A DNA stretch of 64,000 nt from Peptoniphilaceae bacterium AMB_02 (GTDB taxonomy: Bacteria > Bacillota > Clostridia > Tissierellales > Peptoniphilaceae). Every line of letters starts with the position of its first letter. The stretch's first letter is position 1. The notes under the pieces were generated by a model. It saw nothing but the letters and a program-made list of their open reading frames with translations. It did not search any database and had not been told where the DNA came from. The stretch is taken from positions 1,104,001 through 1,168,000 of the forward strand of contig CP143259.1 of the NCBI GenBank assembly GCA_036321625.1, read 5' to 3'. The position numbers and the translations under genes are program-made. Shown here one piece after another: positions 55,510 through 63,232 of the stretch.

Positions 55510-56702
55510 TTAGACTCCTTTGAAATAACCTCGGCAGTGAAACTGCCATCTTTCAGATAAATATCAACCTTATTTCCTATTTTTATTTTGTCTATACTAT
55601 CTATAATTTCTTCATTAGATAAAGTTAAACTGTACCCTTTATCGAGCATCTGTTTATTGTCATAATATCTTAATTTATTGTACAATGTTTCCAAACTGTT
55701 ATTCTTAATAAAAATGTTTCGCGTTATTAAGTTCGTTAAATCTTTTAGGCGTATATCTAAATCTGTTTTTTTATTTTCTAGTTTTAATATGGGTGAATTA
55801 AACTTCAATTCTTTTTCAATGTACTCATATTGGTTGTATTCATTATTAATTCTCGATACAATAGCATTAATTAATCTTTGGTTAAGAAATTCCAGTTCAC
55901 TTCTTAAATTCTGTATATCCGGAGCTACCAGCTCAGCTGATTCAGTAGGAGTTGCTGCCACTATATCGGATACAAAGTCTGTAAGAGTTGAATCTACATG
56001 ATGTCCTATTGCCGACACCACAGGTATCTTCGATTTATGGATAAACCTTATTAAATCTTCATTATTAAACTCATTAAGATCTTCAAATGATCCTCCACCA
56101 CGTGAAATAATAACAAACTCCACTAAATTATTGTTGTCAAAAAAATTAAGAGCTTCTATAATCTCGGGAACAGCATTTATGCCTTGTACTGAAGCAGGAT
56201 ATAAATAAAGTTCACAAATTGGGTATCTCCTTTTTATAACATTTAAAATATCCCTTAATGCAGCTCCGTTCAGTGAAGTAATCAAACCGATTTTTGAAGG
56301 AATTTGTGGGATGGTTTTCTTAATACCGGGTTCAAAAATTCCTTCTCTTTGTAATTTTTCTTTTAACTTTAAGAAATTCTGATATAATTTCCCATCACCA
56401 CCGGTTTCTACATCTCTAACTATCAATTGGTATGAACTGCCTAAGGCATAAGTAGCAATTGAACCTGTAGCTTTAATGAGTTGACCGTCAGAAATCTTAT
56501 CAGTTAAGTTTAAACTATAATTTCTAAACACAATACATCTTAGAGAGGCTTTTTCATCCTTTAGATTAAAAAAAATATTTCCACCTGAGTTAGCAAGATT
56601 AGATACTTCTCCTTCTACTGTTATATTTGAGAGAAATGACTCTCTTTTCAGTAGACTGGAAATATAATTGCTTAATTGACTGACTGTAATCGATATACTC
56701 AT
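55506..56702 (-). CDS. xseA: Exodeoxyribonuclease VII large subunit
   Basis: Catalytic subunit of single-strand exonuclease VII, 398 residues. An OB fold at the N-terminus (VEGEVSNLANSGGNIFFNLKDEKASLRC), the catalytic region with IGLITSLNGAALRDILNVIKRRYP, IISRGGGSFEDLNEFNNE and SAIGHHVDSTLTDFVSD. It overlaps nusB by 4 bases. Confidence 0.96.
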   Translation of the reverse strand: MSISITVSQLSNYISSLLKRESFLSNITVEGEVSNLANSGGNIFFNLKDEKASLRCIVFRNYSLNLTDKISDGQLIKATGSIATYALGSSYQLIVRDVETGGDGKLYQNFLKLKEKLQREGIFEPGIKKTIPQIPSKIGLITSLNGAALRDILNVIKRRYPICELYLYPASVQGINAVPEIIEALNFFDNNNLVEFVIISRGGGSFEDLNEFNNEDLIRFIHKSKIPVVSAIGHHVDSTLTDFVSDIVAATPTESAELVAPDIQNLRSELEFLNQRLINAIVSRINNEYNQYEYIEKELKFNSPILKLENKKTDLDIRLKDLTNLITRNIFIKNNSLETLYNKLRYYDNKQMLDKGYSLTLSNEEIIDSIDKIKIGNKVDIYLKDGSFTAEVISKESK

Positions 56703-57109
56703 TTTTTATCTTCTAAGGATCTATAATATGAACCTAAGACTCCATTAATAAACCTATAGGATTCTTCAGTAGAGTACCTTTTGGCCATATCTACAGCTTC
56801 ATTTATAGATACCCCTACAGGTATATCTTCAAGGTTGTTTATTTCATTAATGGCAACTCTTAGAATTGCCAAGTCAATTCGCGGTATCCTACTAGTTGTC
56901 CATCCTTTTAAAAACTTCTCAATAATTGTATCAAGATTATCTACATTGGTGATTAAAAGATTTAATGACTTGTCTATAAATTCTCTATCATCTAAATCTA
57001 TCTTTTCTTCTTCCAATAAAAGTTCTAAATCATTTAAGTTATATTCTTGATTTATATCCATTTGGTACATATACTTCATTACAAATTCTCTAGCGTCTTT
57101 TCTACTCAT
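56699..57109 (-). CDS. nusB: Transcription antitermination protein NusB
   Basis: Partner of NusE/S10 in rRNA antitermination, 136 residues. RKDAREFVMKYMYQMDIN, then RIPRIDLAILRVAINEI and VSINEAVDMAKRYSTEESYRFINGVLG match the family. It follows the Asp23 gene by about 20 bases. Confidence 0.95.
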   Translation of the reverse strand: MSRKDAREFVMKYMYQMDINQEYNLNDLELLLEEEKIDLDDREFIDKSLNLLITNVDNLDTIIEKFLKGWTTSRIPRIDLAILRVAINEINNLEDIPVGVSINEAVDMAKRYSTEESYRFINGVLGSYYRSLEDKK

Positions 57110-57130
57110 TAGTAAATTCCAATCGTTTTA

Positions 57131-57457
57131 TTAAACTATGCCATTAATAATTAAATTAACTTCTACTACCTCTAAACCGGTCATAGTTCTTACTTGATCG
57201 ATAATTGCTTCTTGAACATCTTTTGCAACTTTTGGTATATTATGATTTACATCAATCAAAAGAGTTAGCTCAAGATATATTTTATTATCGATTATTTCCA
57301 TTTTTATTCCTTTATTGTCTGCTGATTGTTTAGTATAAGAGAACGAATCTTCATTAAAGCCCACAACTTCATGAACACCTTCAATATCTAAAGCAGCTAA
57401 ACCAGCAATTTTTATTATAATAAAATTTGAAATTTTGACAGTGCCATTTTTATTCAT
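57131..57457 (-). CDS. Asp23/Gls24 family envelope stress protein
   Basis: A 108-residue Asp23-domain protein (KISNFIIIKIAGLAALDIEGVHEVVG and the VAKDVQEAIIDQVRTMTGLEVVEVNLIINGI end). Such proteins coat the inner membrane face or act in envelope stress; this single-domain form precedes nusB in many Clostridia. AGGAGG precedes the start. It heads the long operon running to ispH-rpsA. Confidence 0.93.
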   Translation of the reverse strand: MNKNGTVKISNFIIIKIAGLAALDIEGVHEVVGFNEDSFSYTKQSADNKGIKMEIIDNKIYLELTLLIDVNHNIPKVAKDVQEAIIDQVRTMTGLEVVEVNLIINGIV

Positions 57458-57480
57458 AATAATCCTCCTCTTTTTTGTAT

Positions 57481-57509
57481 ATTGTATCAGATTTTGTATA
57501 ATTTTTCAA
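57481..57509 (-). promoter_or_regulatory. Promoter of the asp23-nusB operon
   Basis: On the minus strand TTGAAA (57504-57509), 17-base spacer, TACAAT (57481-57486), 24 bases before the Asp23 start. Confidence 0.78.
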
Positions 57510-57535
57510 TTGTTACAAAGTCTAGACAAGATTGT

Positions 57536-57561
57536 AAAAGAGGCGTATTTACGCCTCTTTT
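57536..57561 (-). terminator. Terminator after efp and the CD1247-like gene
   Basis: Perfect 11-bp stem AAAAGAGGCGT / ACGCCTCTTTT with a four-base loop. It lies just beyond the CD1247-like stop and separates that unit from the asp23 operon. Confidence 0.8.
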
Positions 57562-57568
57562 GCTAATT

Positions 57569-57892
57569 TTATTCATTTGATTCGTCTTCGTCCTGATTAT
57601 AATATTCCATATCATCTTCAAACTCATAAAACTCATCGTCTAGGTCCAAATCATCGTAATCTTCGTCTATTCCGAAAATCTCATCTTCCATGTCAGCAAG
57701 ATCTTCATCTACATAAGTTACATATTCTTCTAATTCATCTTGAGCTTCGTATAGATCTTCCATAGCTTCAGCCATCTCTTCTAAAGTTTCAATAATCTGT
57801 ACTAGAACTTTACCCTCTTTAGAAGCATTTTCAAGCTCTAAACCGTCTGCCAAACCTCTTAGATAAGAAATTCTTTGATATAAATAATCCAT
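57569..57892 (-). CDS. CD1247 N-terminal-domain-like acidic protein
   Basis: A 107-residue protein starting MDYLYQRISYLRGLADGLELENASKEGKVLVQIIETLEEMAEAM, which resembles the CD1247 N-terminal domain of Clostridia. The second half is extremely acidic, with long Asp/Glu/Tyr runs and almost no basic residues. Function is unknown. It is co-directional with efp, 18 bases downstream of it, an arrangement I know from other clostridial genomes. Confidence 0.85.
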   Translation of the reverse strand: MDYLYQRISYLRGLADGLELENASKEGKVLVQIIETLEEMAEAMEDLYEAQDELEEYVTYVDEDLADMEDEIFGIDEDYDDLDLDDEFYEFEDDMEYYNQDEDESNE

Positions 57893-57910
57893 TTTTACCC
57901 CCTAATATTA

Positions 57911-58468
57911 TTAAACTCTTGATAGATATTCATTTGTACGAGTATCTATTTTTATTATGTCTCCATTATTAACAAATAACGGAACTTGTAGTACTGCACC
58001 GGTTTCAACCTTAGCTGATTTTGTAGCTCCTGTTGCAGTGTCACCTTTTACTCCCGGTTCAGTTTCAACAACTTCCAATTCTACAAAGTTCGGTGGACTT
58101 ACATCAAAAGCCTTACCTTGATAAAATCTAATTGTAGCAGTATCATTCTCTTTTATATACTGCATAGCTTCTTCGACTAAAACTTTATCAATAGGTAATT
58201 GTTCATATGTTTCATTGTCCATAAAGTAGTAGAGTTGATCGTCATTGTATAAGTACTGCATCTCTTTGTTTTCAATTCGAGCTAGTGGATATCTGTCACT
58301 CGGATTAAAAGTGGTGTCTCTGGTCCCTCCACTCATGACAGATCTTATTTTCGCACGAACAAATGCTGCGCCTTTTCCCGGCTTTACATGTTGGAAATCT
58401 ATAACTTGAAATACGTCTCCGTCCATTTCAAATGTCATACCTTTTCTAAAATCATTAGGTGAAATCAT
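57911..58468 (-). CDS. efp: Elongation factor P
   Basis: Relieves ribosome stalling at polyproline stretches. The 185 residues form three barrels; [17 protein letters not shown] contains the loop that carries the modified residue in other bacteria, with Lys in [19 protein letters not shown] is the typical end. AGGAGG precedes the start, and it has its own promoter. Confidence 0.97.
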   Translation of the reverse strand: MISPNDFRKGMTFEMDGDVFQVIDFQHVKPGKGAAFVRAKIRSVMSGGTRDTTFNPSDRYPLARIENKEMQYLYNDDQLYYFMDNETYEQLPIDKVLVEEAMQYIKENDTATIRFYQGKAFDVSPPNFVELEVVETEPGVKGDTATGATKSAKVETGAVLQVPLFVNNGDIIKIDTRTNEYLSRV

Positions 58469-58500
58469 TTAATACCTCCTTGGCATTTAATATCATAATT

Positions 58501-58529
58501 ATTATATCAATTTAATGAATAATTCTCAA
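58501..58529 (-). promoter_or_regulatory. Promoter of efp
   Basis: On the minus strand TTGAGA (58524-58529), 17-base spacer, TATAAT (58501-58506), 33 bases before the efp ATG. Confidence 0.82.
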
Positions 58530-58557
58530 CAGATTTAAGCTATAAGCTTTTGGTAAT

Positions 58558-59865
58558 CTATGATTTGAGGACTTTTATAGCTTCTTCAAGTGATACAGTA
58601 TTTTGTTCGCCTGTTGTCATGTTTTTCAAAGATACAGTATTATCATTCAACTCATTTTCTCCTATGATAATAATATACGGAATATTAAGCTTGTTTGCAT
58701 AAGATAGTTTTTTTCTAAATTTTCCCTCTTCGAAATAGACTTGACCTATAATATCGTTATTTCTTAATTCATTTAGAACTTCTATACCTCTTTCGTAGCA
58801 GTTCTCCATTGGAAAAACAATAACATCCGATACAGGTTTTACCGGTAAATTTATCAAATCAGCATCTTTTAACTGATAAAATAGTCTGGTTAAACCTATA
58901 CTTATTCCAACACCTGGCAATGACTTTTTGGTGTAATTGGATGCTAAATCTTCATACCTACCACCTGAACAAACACTTCCAATTGACTCATAATTATTTA
59001 AAAATGTTTCATATACAGTTCCGGTATAATAATCTAGTCCTCTCGTAATCGACATATCCAGTTTAATATTCTCGTCAGGAAGATTATAAAGTCTCATATA
59101 TTTATATACATCTCTGAGTTCTTCGACACCTTCCATAAATAATGGGTTATCAATATTAAGACCTTTTAGATGCTCAATAGTTTCAGTATTAGAGCCTTTA
59201 AAAGTTATAAAGTCGAGTACAACTTCAACCTTTTCTTTAGAATTAAGTATTTCAAAAAGCATTTCCCTCATATCTTCTTCGGTAACTTTAGCTATCTTGT
59301 CTATGGCTCTTAAAACTGCTGTAAAGTCCATTATGCCATGGTGATTCAAAAAACCGTTAAGGACTTTCCTATTATTTATATGGAATCTCAAATCAGTAAA
59401 TTGTAATGATTTAAAGATATCATAGATAACTACTGGAATCTCTGCATCATTTCTTATATCAAGAGTTTCGTCACCTATGATATCAATATCACATTGATAG
59501 AACTCTTTAAATCTTCCTCTTTGGCTCCTCTCTCCTCTATATACCTTTCCAATATGGTATCTTCTAAATGGAAATTCGAGCTCGTGATAGTGTTCTGCAA
59601 CATATCTGGCTAGAGGAACGGTTAAATCGAATCTCAACGCCATATCACGAGAACTGCTTTCGATATGAAAAACTTGTTTTGATGTTTCTCCTCCACCTTT
59701 TGCCAACAATACTTCAGTTTTTTCAATAATAGGCGTATCGATTGGTAAATAAGAATATTTTTTAAAACATTCTTCAATATTTTTTTTCATTCCATTAAAT
59801 AAGATTTGATCTTCAGGCAATAATTCCATAAAACCTGAAAGAATTGACGGATTTACAATTGTCAT
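58558..59865 (-). CDS. hisS: Histidyl-tRNA synthetase
   Basis: Class II synthetase, 435 residues. Motif 1 region around PIIEKTEVLLAKGGGETSKQVFHI; motif 2 VYRGERSQRGRFKEFYQCDIDIIG; histidine-A motif LDMSITRGLDYYTG; motif 3 GVGISIGLTRLFY; then the anticodon-binding domain from about residue 345. GGGGAGTGA precedes the ATG. The gap to the upstream DUF6873-like gene is 12 bases. Confidence 0.96.
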   Translation of the reverse strand: MTIVNPSILSGFMELLPEDQILFNGMKKNIEECFKKYSYLPIDTPIIEKTEVLLAKGGGETSKQVFHIESSSRDMALRFDLTVPLARYVAEHYHELEFPFRRYHIGKVYRGERSQRGRFKEFYQCDIDIIGDETLDIRNDAEIPVVIYDIFKSLQFTDLRFHINNRKVLNGFLNHHGIMDFTAVLRAIDKIAKVTEEDMREMLFEILNSKEKVEVVLDFITFKGSNTETIEHLKGLNIDNPLFMEGVEELRDVYKYMRLYNLPDENIKLDMSITRGLDYYTGTVYETFLNNYESIGSVCSGGRYEDLASNYTKKSLPGVGISIGLTRLFYQLKDADLINLPVKPVSDVIVFPMENCYERGIEVLNELRNNDIIGQVYFEEGKFRKKLSYANKLNIPYIIIIGENELNDNTVSLKNMTTGEQNTVSLEEAIKVLKS

Positions 59866-59877
59866 AATATCACTCCC

Positions 59878-60621
59878 CTAGTCTATTAATATAATACTTC
59901 CCAGATCAACAAGCTTTTCATCTTTTGGATAAACAGCTTTTATTTTAAGATCATCGAGAATAATCTTCAAGAATTCACCATGCTCATAAAGCTCTAAATC
60001 GCCTGATAGTAATAAGGTATCAGGGCTAATCATTCCTCCGGTGCCACCGATAAAACCGGTATCATATCCCTTAAGTTCTATACCACCTGGTGGAATAAGA
60101 TAAGAATTTAAACCTTTTGAGATTATGGCTTTATGAATACCTTTGTCTGATGTTACTATTGTATCACAATTAAGTATTAATGTTGAGCATTTACTATACC
60201 CTTGCTTAACAGGTAAATGTTCAAACTTTAGATTATTAAACCACCTAATCAAATCATCTGAAGTGTAGTTATTATGTATAAAATAATTACCTATTCTAGA
60301 TACATTTAATAGAGAATCATATGGATACATCTCCCCTAAAGCATCATTACTTGGAATAATATCTATGGGATAATTAGATAGTAAATCCTGATAATCAGAA
60401 AACACATTAACATCAACCATAAAGACGTTTGAATTAATCGGATGAATGCTCATATCCGGATGATCCGAAACCGGATTAGGCAATGATTTATTGTCTACAG
60501 ACTCAATGATATTAATATTCAAATTTGTTATAAATAATCTTAACTTATCACTTATTTTATTGCTTATTAATATAGTTTTAATATTTTTTTTAGTTATAAA
60601 TGGATTAATTTTACATTTCAT
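59878..60621 (-). CDS. DUF6873-like protein, guanidino-modifying-enzyme (GME) fold
   Basis: A 247-residue protein of a clostridial family annotated as DUF6873/GME-fold. Recognisable blocks are SDHPDMSIHPI near residue 52, VKQGYSKCSTLIL, TIVTSDKGIHKAI, IPPGGIELKGYDTGFIGGTGGMIS and LLLSGDLELYEHG. The conserved Asp, His and Cys (SDHPD, QGYSKC) resemble a catalytic set of amidinotransferase-type hydrolases, but no substrate is known. It probably forms a two-gene unit with hisS. Confidence 0.75.
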   Translation of the reverse strand: MKCKINPFITKKNIKTILISNKISDKLRLFITNLNINIIESVDNKSLPNPVSDHPDMSIHPINSNVFMVDVNVFSDYQDLLSNYPIDIIPSNDALGEMYPYDSLLNVSRIGNYFIHNNYTSDDLIRWFNNLKFEHLPVKQGYSKCSTLILNCDTIVTSDKGIHKAIISKGLNSYLIPPGGIELKGYDTGFIGGTGGMISPDTLLLSGDLELYEHGEFLKIILDDLKIKAVYPKDEKLVDLGSIILID

Positions 60622-60642
60622 AAAATTTACACCTCTTAACGC

Positions 60643-60671
60643 TTGACATAAATTATAGCTTATTGTATATT
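60643..60671 (+). promoter_or_regulatory. Promoter reading toward the tRNA genes
   Basis: TTGACA (60643-60648), 17-base spacer, TATATT (60666-60671). No coding gene follows on the plus strand, so the transcript would cover the tRNA-Gly fragment, the tRNA-Gly and tRNA-Cys genes and end at the terminator at 61085-61118. Confidence 0.7.
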
Positions 60672-60758
60672 AAATAGGCAAGCAATGATACTTCAAGAAA
60701 TTAAACACTCTTGTGTTTGTATAATTTCATAAAGTAAATTAATTGTTAATTCTATGTA

Positions 60759-60779
60759 TGCGGAAGTGGCTCAGTGGTA
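60759..60779 (+). pseudogene. 5' fragment of tRNA-Gly
   Basis: Twenty-one bases identical to 60931-60951, covering the acceptor 5' strand and most of the D arm of the real tRNA-Gly. After position 60779 the sequences diverge completely and no anticodon or T arm follows. It is a truncated copy. Confidence 0.85.
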
Positions 60780-60930
60780 TAAGCTGAATTCGAGATGAAT
60801 CGAGCAAAAGATATAAAGCGAAGATGAATCCGAAGATGCTTAGTCTTCAGTTCTTTCTGAAAAAAACGGAGCCTAAATAAAGTATTACAAGGGTTAATCC
60901 CTTATTCTACTATAAATGATATTAATTATT
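60780..60930. other. Unexplained noncoding stretch between the tRNA-Gly fragment and tRNA-Gly
   Basis: No reading frame of note and no RNA family that I recognise. It holds small repeats (GATGAATC at about 60796 and 60825), a GAAGA/TCTTC hairpin near 60832, and AAGGG/CCCTT near 60889. It is less AT-rich than typical spacers in this window over its first 100 bases. The whole gap from 60622 to 60931 has no gene apart from the promoter and fragment listed. Confidence 0.5.
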
Positions 60931-60931
60931 T

Positions 60932-61006
60932 GCGGAAGTGGCTCAGTGGTAGAGCATCGCCTTGCCAAGGCGAGGGTCGCGAGTTCGAATCTCGTCTTCC
61001 GCTCCA
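60932..61006 (+). tRNA. tRNA-Gly (anticodon GCC)
   Basis: Acceptor GCGGAAG pairs with CTTCCGC, the D arm is GGCTCAGTGGTAGAGC, the anticodon stem-loop TCGCC-TTGCCAA-GGCGA shows GCC, the T arm contains GTTCGAATC, and CCA is encoded (61004-61006). Confidence 0.97.
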
Positions 61007-61010
61007 ATAT

Positions 61011-61084
61011 GGCGGCATAGCCAAGTGGTAAGGCAGAGGTCTGCAACACCTTTACCCCCAGTTCAAATCTGGGTGTCGCCTCCA
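61011..61084 (+). tRNA. tRNA-Cys (anticodon GCA)
   Basis: Acceptor GGCGGCA with TGTCGCC, D arm GCCAAGTGGTAAGGC, anticodon loop CTGCAAC (GCA), T loop GTTCAAATC, and encoded CCA. Four bases separate it from tRNA-Gly. Confidence 0.97.
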
Positions 61085-61118
61085 AAAAACCCGTTAAACT
61101 GATGTTTAACGGGTTTTT
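61085..61118 (+). terminator. Terminator of the tRNA operon
   Basis: Perfect 15-bp stem AAAAACCCGTTAAAC / GTTTAACGGGTTTTT with TGAT loop, directly after tRNA-Cys. Confidence 0.9.
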
Positions 61119-61136
61119 GCTTGTAAAAATGTTCAT

Positions 61137-61166
61137 AAAAAAAGAAGCGATCTCGCTTCTTTTTTT
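61137..61166. terminator. Second A/T-flanked hairpin after the tRNA operon
   Basis: AAAAAAAGAAGCGA (61137-61150) is the exact complement of 61153-61166, with T7 at the end on + and on -. It is a back-up terminator for the tRNA unit or for cspA read-through. Confidence 0.7.
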
Positions 61167-61178
61167 GAGCACAATAAA

Positions 61179-61198
61179 AGCCCCTTAAATAAGGGGCT
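61179..61198 (-). terminator. Terminator of cspA
   Basis: AGCCCCTT / AAGGGGCT with an AAAT loop, followed on the minus strand by TTTT. It lies 22 bases beyond the cspA stop. Confidence 0.8.
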
Positions 61199-61220
61199 CA
61201 CTTCTAATATTATAATGTTA

Positions 61221-61424
61221 TTATAACTTTACTACGTTAGAAGCTTGAGGACCTTTTTCGCCTTCTGTAATTTCGAATTCTACTTCTTGTCCTTCGTCTA
61301 GAGTTCTGAATTCACCTGTATCTTCTAAAGCTGAGTAGTGAACAAAAACGTCCTCTCCTTCTTCAGTAGAAATAAATCCGTATCCCTTTGTTGCATTGAA
61401 CCATTTAACAGTTCCCTTTACCAT
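61221..61424 (-). CDS. cspA: Cold-shock protein CspA/CspB family
   Basis: A 67-residue OB-fold nucleic acid chaperone. [17 protein letters not shown] holds RNP1 (KGYGFI), and VFVHYSAL is RNP2. The GPQASNV end is typical. It is transcribed alone from its own promoter with a leader of about 45 bases, which in this family often carries cold regulation. Confidence 0.96.
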   Translation of the reverse strand: MVKGTVKWFNATKGYGFISTEEGEDVFVHYSALEDTGEFRTLDEGQEVEFEITEGEKGPQASNVVKL

Positions 61425-61474
61425 TTAATACACTCCTTCAAAATAAAACTATTGTGACTGTTGCCACCGTGATT

Positions 61475-61504
61475 ACTATAACATAGAACAACTACAAATG
61501 TCAA
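61475..61504 (-). promoter_or_regulatory. Promoter of cspA
   Basis: On the minus strand TTGACA (61499-61504), 18-base spacer, TATAGT (61475-61480) preceded by TATG (extended -10). Confidence 0.75.
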
Positions 61505-61654
61505 ACCTTTTCTTAGATAATATGGTTAAATTTAATATTACATAGGTTATTATATTTTGTTAAAAGATATAAATAAATAAACTATAAATAGCATTAAAAT
61601 TGGAGAGAAAGAAATAAACTCTTCAAATAAACTTATGTAATTATTAAAAGTTAG

Positions 61655-62521
61655 TTATTTTTTCCCATAGTAGTCTAAGATACTGATCTGTCCGGATATT
61701 TCATCACTATTCTCTCTTATTCTGACCTTGAGTCTATGTTTTGACTCAATAATGTCTATGATTTTATAGACTGGATATACCAATAGAATTGCTATGATAA
61801 TAATCAGGAAACTAAATACTTGCAAATCAATTTTCGGCATATAAACTACATTCGTGCTGTTTAATTTGTAAAACAATAAGACCACTGAGAGTCCCATAAA
61901 ATTATATACAAAATGTCCGATAATAGCCGGAATTATTGAATCCGATCTATCACAAATGTAGACTAAAAATACCGACAGCAGAAATGGACCAATGAAATTC
62001 TTTAAACTATAGTGCATTATGGCGAATATCAGGGAAATAACCAAGATGCGCGGTAACAAATTATATTTCCTAAATAGTTTACTTAGTATTCCTCTGAAGA
62101 AAAACTCCTCACAGATAGCAGGTATTACTGCGTATATTAATATTATTATTAAACAACTGCCGATACTGATATTCTGTATAAATTCATAAGAGATGTTTTG
62201 CCAAATGAGTATAGTTTCTTTATTAAAAATATAATTGATTATAGCAATCAATGGATATGCAAAAATCACCACAGTGATGGAGTACAAAACCATGTCAAGT
62301 GAAATCATGTGCAGCTTAATTGAACTGATTAAATCAAGTTTGTAATGCTTTAAATAAATTATCCCAGGGACAAGTAAAAAAAACAATTGGTAAAACAAAA
62401 ATCCAAACAAGATATTTATCGAATTTAATTTGCCACTAATAAAAATAAAAATTATATTTAATATTAATATAAATAGATTTACTATGAAGATACTATTTTT
62501 CTTTAAATCAAGACTCATCAT
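61655..62521 (-). CDS. CPBP-family intramembrane metalloprotease
   Basis: Polytopic protein of about 288 residues with roughly eight hydrophobic segments. It has the glutamate-protease (CAAX/ABI) motifs: CEEFFFRG (EExxxR), ILVISLIFAIMHYSLKNF (His) and IPAIIGHFVYNFMG (HxxxN). These proteases process prenylated or peptide substrates or act in bacteriocin immunity; the role here is unknown. I place the start at the ATG pair 62521/62518 inside the end of hpt, since a longer start would run deep into hpt. No strong binding site, so coupling to hpt is likely. Confidence 0.85.
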   Translation of the reverse strand: MMSLDLKKNSIFIVNLFILILNIIFIFISGKLNSINILFGFLFYQLFFLLVPGIIYLKHYKLDLISSIKLHMISLDMVLYSITVVIFAYPLIAIINYIFNKETILIWQNISYEFIQNISIGSCLIIILIYAVIPAICEEFFFRGILSKLFRKYNLLPRILVISLIFAIMHYSLKNFIGPFLLSVFLVYICDRSDSIIPAIIGHFVYNFMGLSVVLLFYKLNSTNVVYMPKIDLQVFSFLIIIIAILLVYPVYKIIDIIESKHRLKVRIRENSDEISGQISILDYYGKK

Positions 62522-63035
62522 CAAAGGTGAAAATATACGGAACATTTCTATAATAATCCCCATAGTTTAGTCCATAACCGACTATGAATACATCTTCTAT
62601 TTCATAACCTACAAAATCTGCCTTAATATCTTCGGTTCTTCTGGAGGGCTTATCTAGTAAGACACATGTTTTTATCGATTTAGGATTTCTTTTTTCTAGA
62701 TGATCGACTACGTATTTCATTGTTTTACCGGAATCTAGTATGTCATCCACTAAAAGAACATGTCTGTCAGCAATGTTTTCTCTTAAATCATTTACTATTT
62801 CAACAAATCCTGAAGAAATTTTTTCGTTATCATAGGACGAAGTTGTTATAAAATCAATGGTAACCATGGAGTTTAGGCTTCTAACTAAATCCGAAGCAAA
62901 AATAAAGCTACCTCTTAATAGTGAAATTACAACAAAACTTTCAGAGCCATAATAATCATCTATCTCACTAGCCAATTCGACAATTCTATTGTGAATTTCA
63001 TTTTCGTTAAATAAAATTATTCGTTTTTTTTCCAT
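62508..63035 (-). CDS. hpt: Hypoxanthine phosphoribosyltransferase
   Basis: Purine salvage enzyme converting hypoxanthine or guanine with PRPP to IMP or GMP. VLLVDDILDSGKTMKYVVDHL is the PRPP-binding motif; LLRGSFIFASDLVRSL and DKPSRRTEDIKADFVGYEIEDVFIVGYGLNYGDYYRNVPYI are typical. Length is 175 residues. The ATG shares one base with the stop of a small upstream gene (TAATG). The frequent partners tilS and ftsH are absent. Confidence 0.96.
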   Translation of the reverse strand: MEKKRIILFNENEIHNRIVELASEIDDYYGSESFVVISLLRGSFIFASDLVRSLNSMVTIDFITTSSYDNEKISSGFVEIVNDLRENIADRHVLLVDDILDSGKTMKYVVDHLEKRNPKSIKTCVLLDKPSRRTEDIKADFVGYEIEDVFIVGYGLNYGDYYRNVPYIFTFDDES

Positions 63036-63184
63036 TATTTCTGCGCCTTTCGCTCTTTAGATTTCATGATACGACTTATATCTTTTAATTCACGTAATTC
63101 CAACAATATTTTATTAAGAGTATATTGAATACTGACGAGTATCATGATAAATAAAAATATAATTATAAACCTAACACTATCCAT
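63035..63184 (-). CDS. Small single-pass membrane protein, 49 residues, coupled to hpt
   Basis: Begins MDSVRFIIIFLFIMILVSIQ, a hydrophobic helix over residues 5-19, followed by YTLNKILLELRELKDISRIM, an amphipathic heptad-like helix, and a basic tail KSKERKAQK. AGAGGTGG lies 5 bases before the ATG at 63184, and its TAA overlaps the hpt ATG. Good binding site, protein-like composition and coupling support a real gene. I recognise no family; it could be a small membrane anchor or regulator. Confidence 0.72.
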   Translation of the reverse strand: MDSVRFIIIFLFIMILVSIQYTLNKILLELRELKDISRIMKSKERKAQK

Positions 63185-63188
63185 CTGA

Positions 63189-63217
63189 CCACCTCTAATA
63201 TATTATATCAGAGATGG
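63189..63217 (-). promoter_or_regulatory. Hairpin covering the ribosome binding site of the small membrane gene
   Basis: On the minus-strand RNA, CCATCTCTGATATA can pair with TATATTAGAGGTGG over 14 positions, two of them G-U, around a single loop base (practically a small AT loop). The 3' arm contains the AGAGGTGG site. The wobble pairs work only in the minus-strand RNA, which supports an RNA-level function; there is no T-run. Confidence 0.5.
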
Positions 63218-63232
63218 CTATATTTGGATAAT

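Noticed and set aside
60894-61172. A 92-residue minus-strand frame across the tRNA genes (contains RFELATLALARRCSTTEPLP)
   Set aside because: It is exactly antisense to tRNA-Gly, tRNA-Cys and their terminator. Such peptides are a known annotation artefact of tRNA loci.
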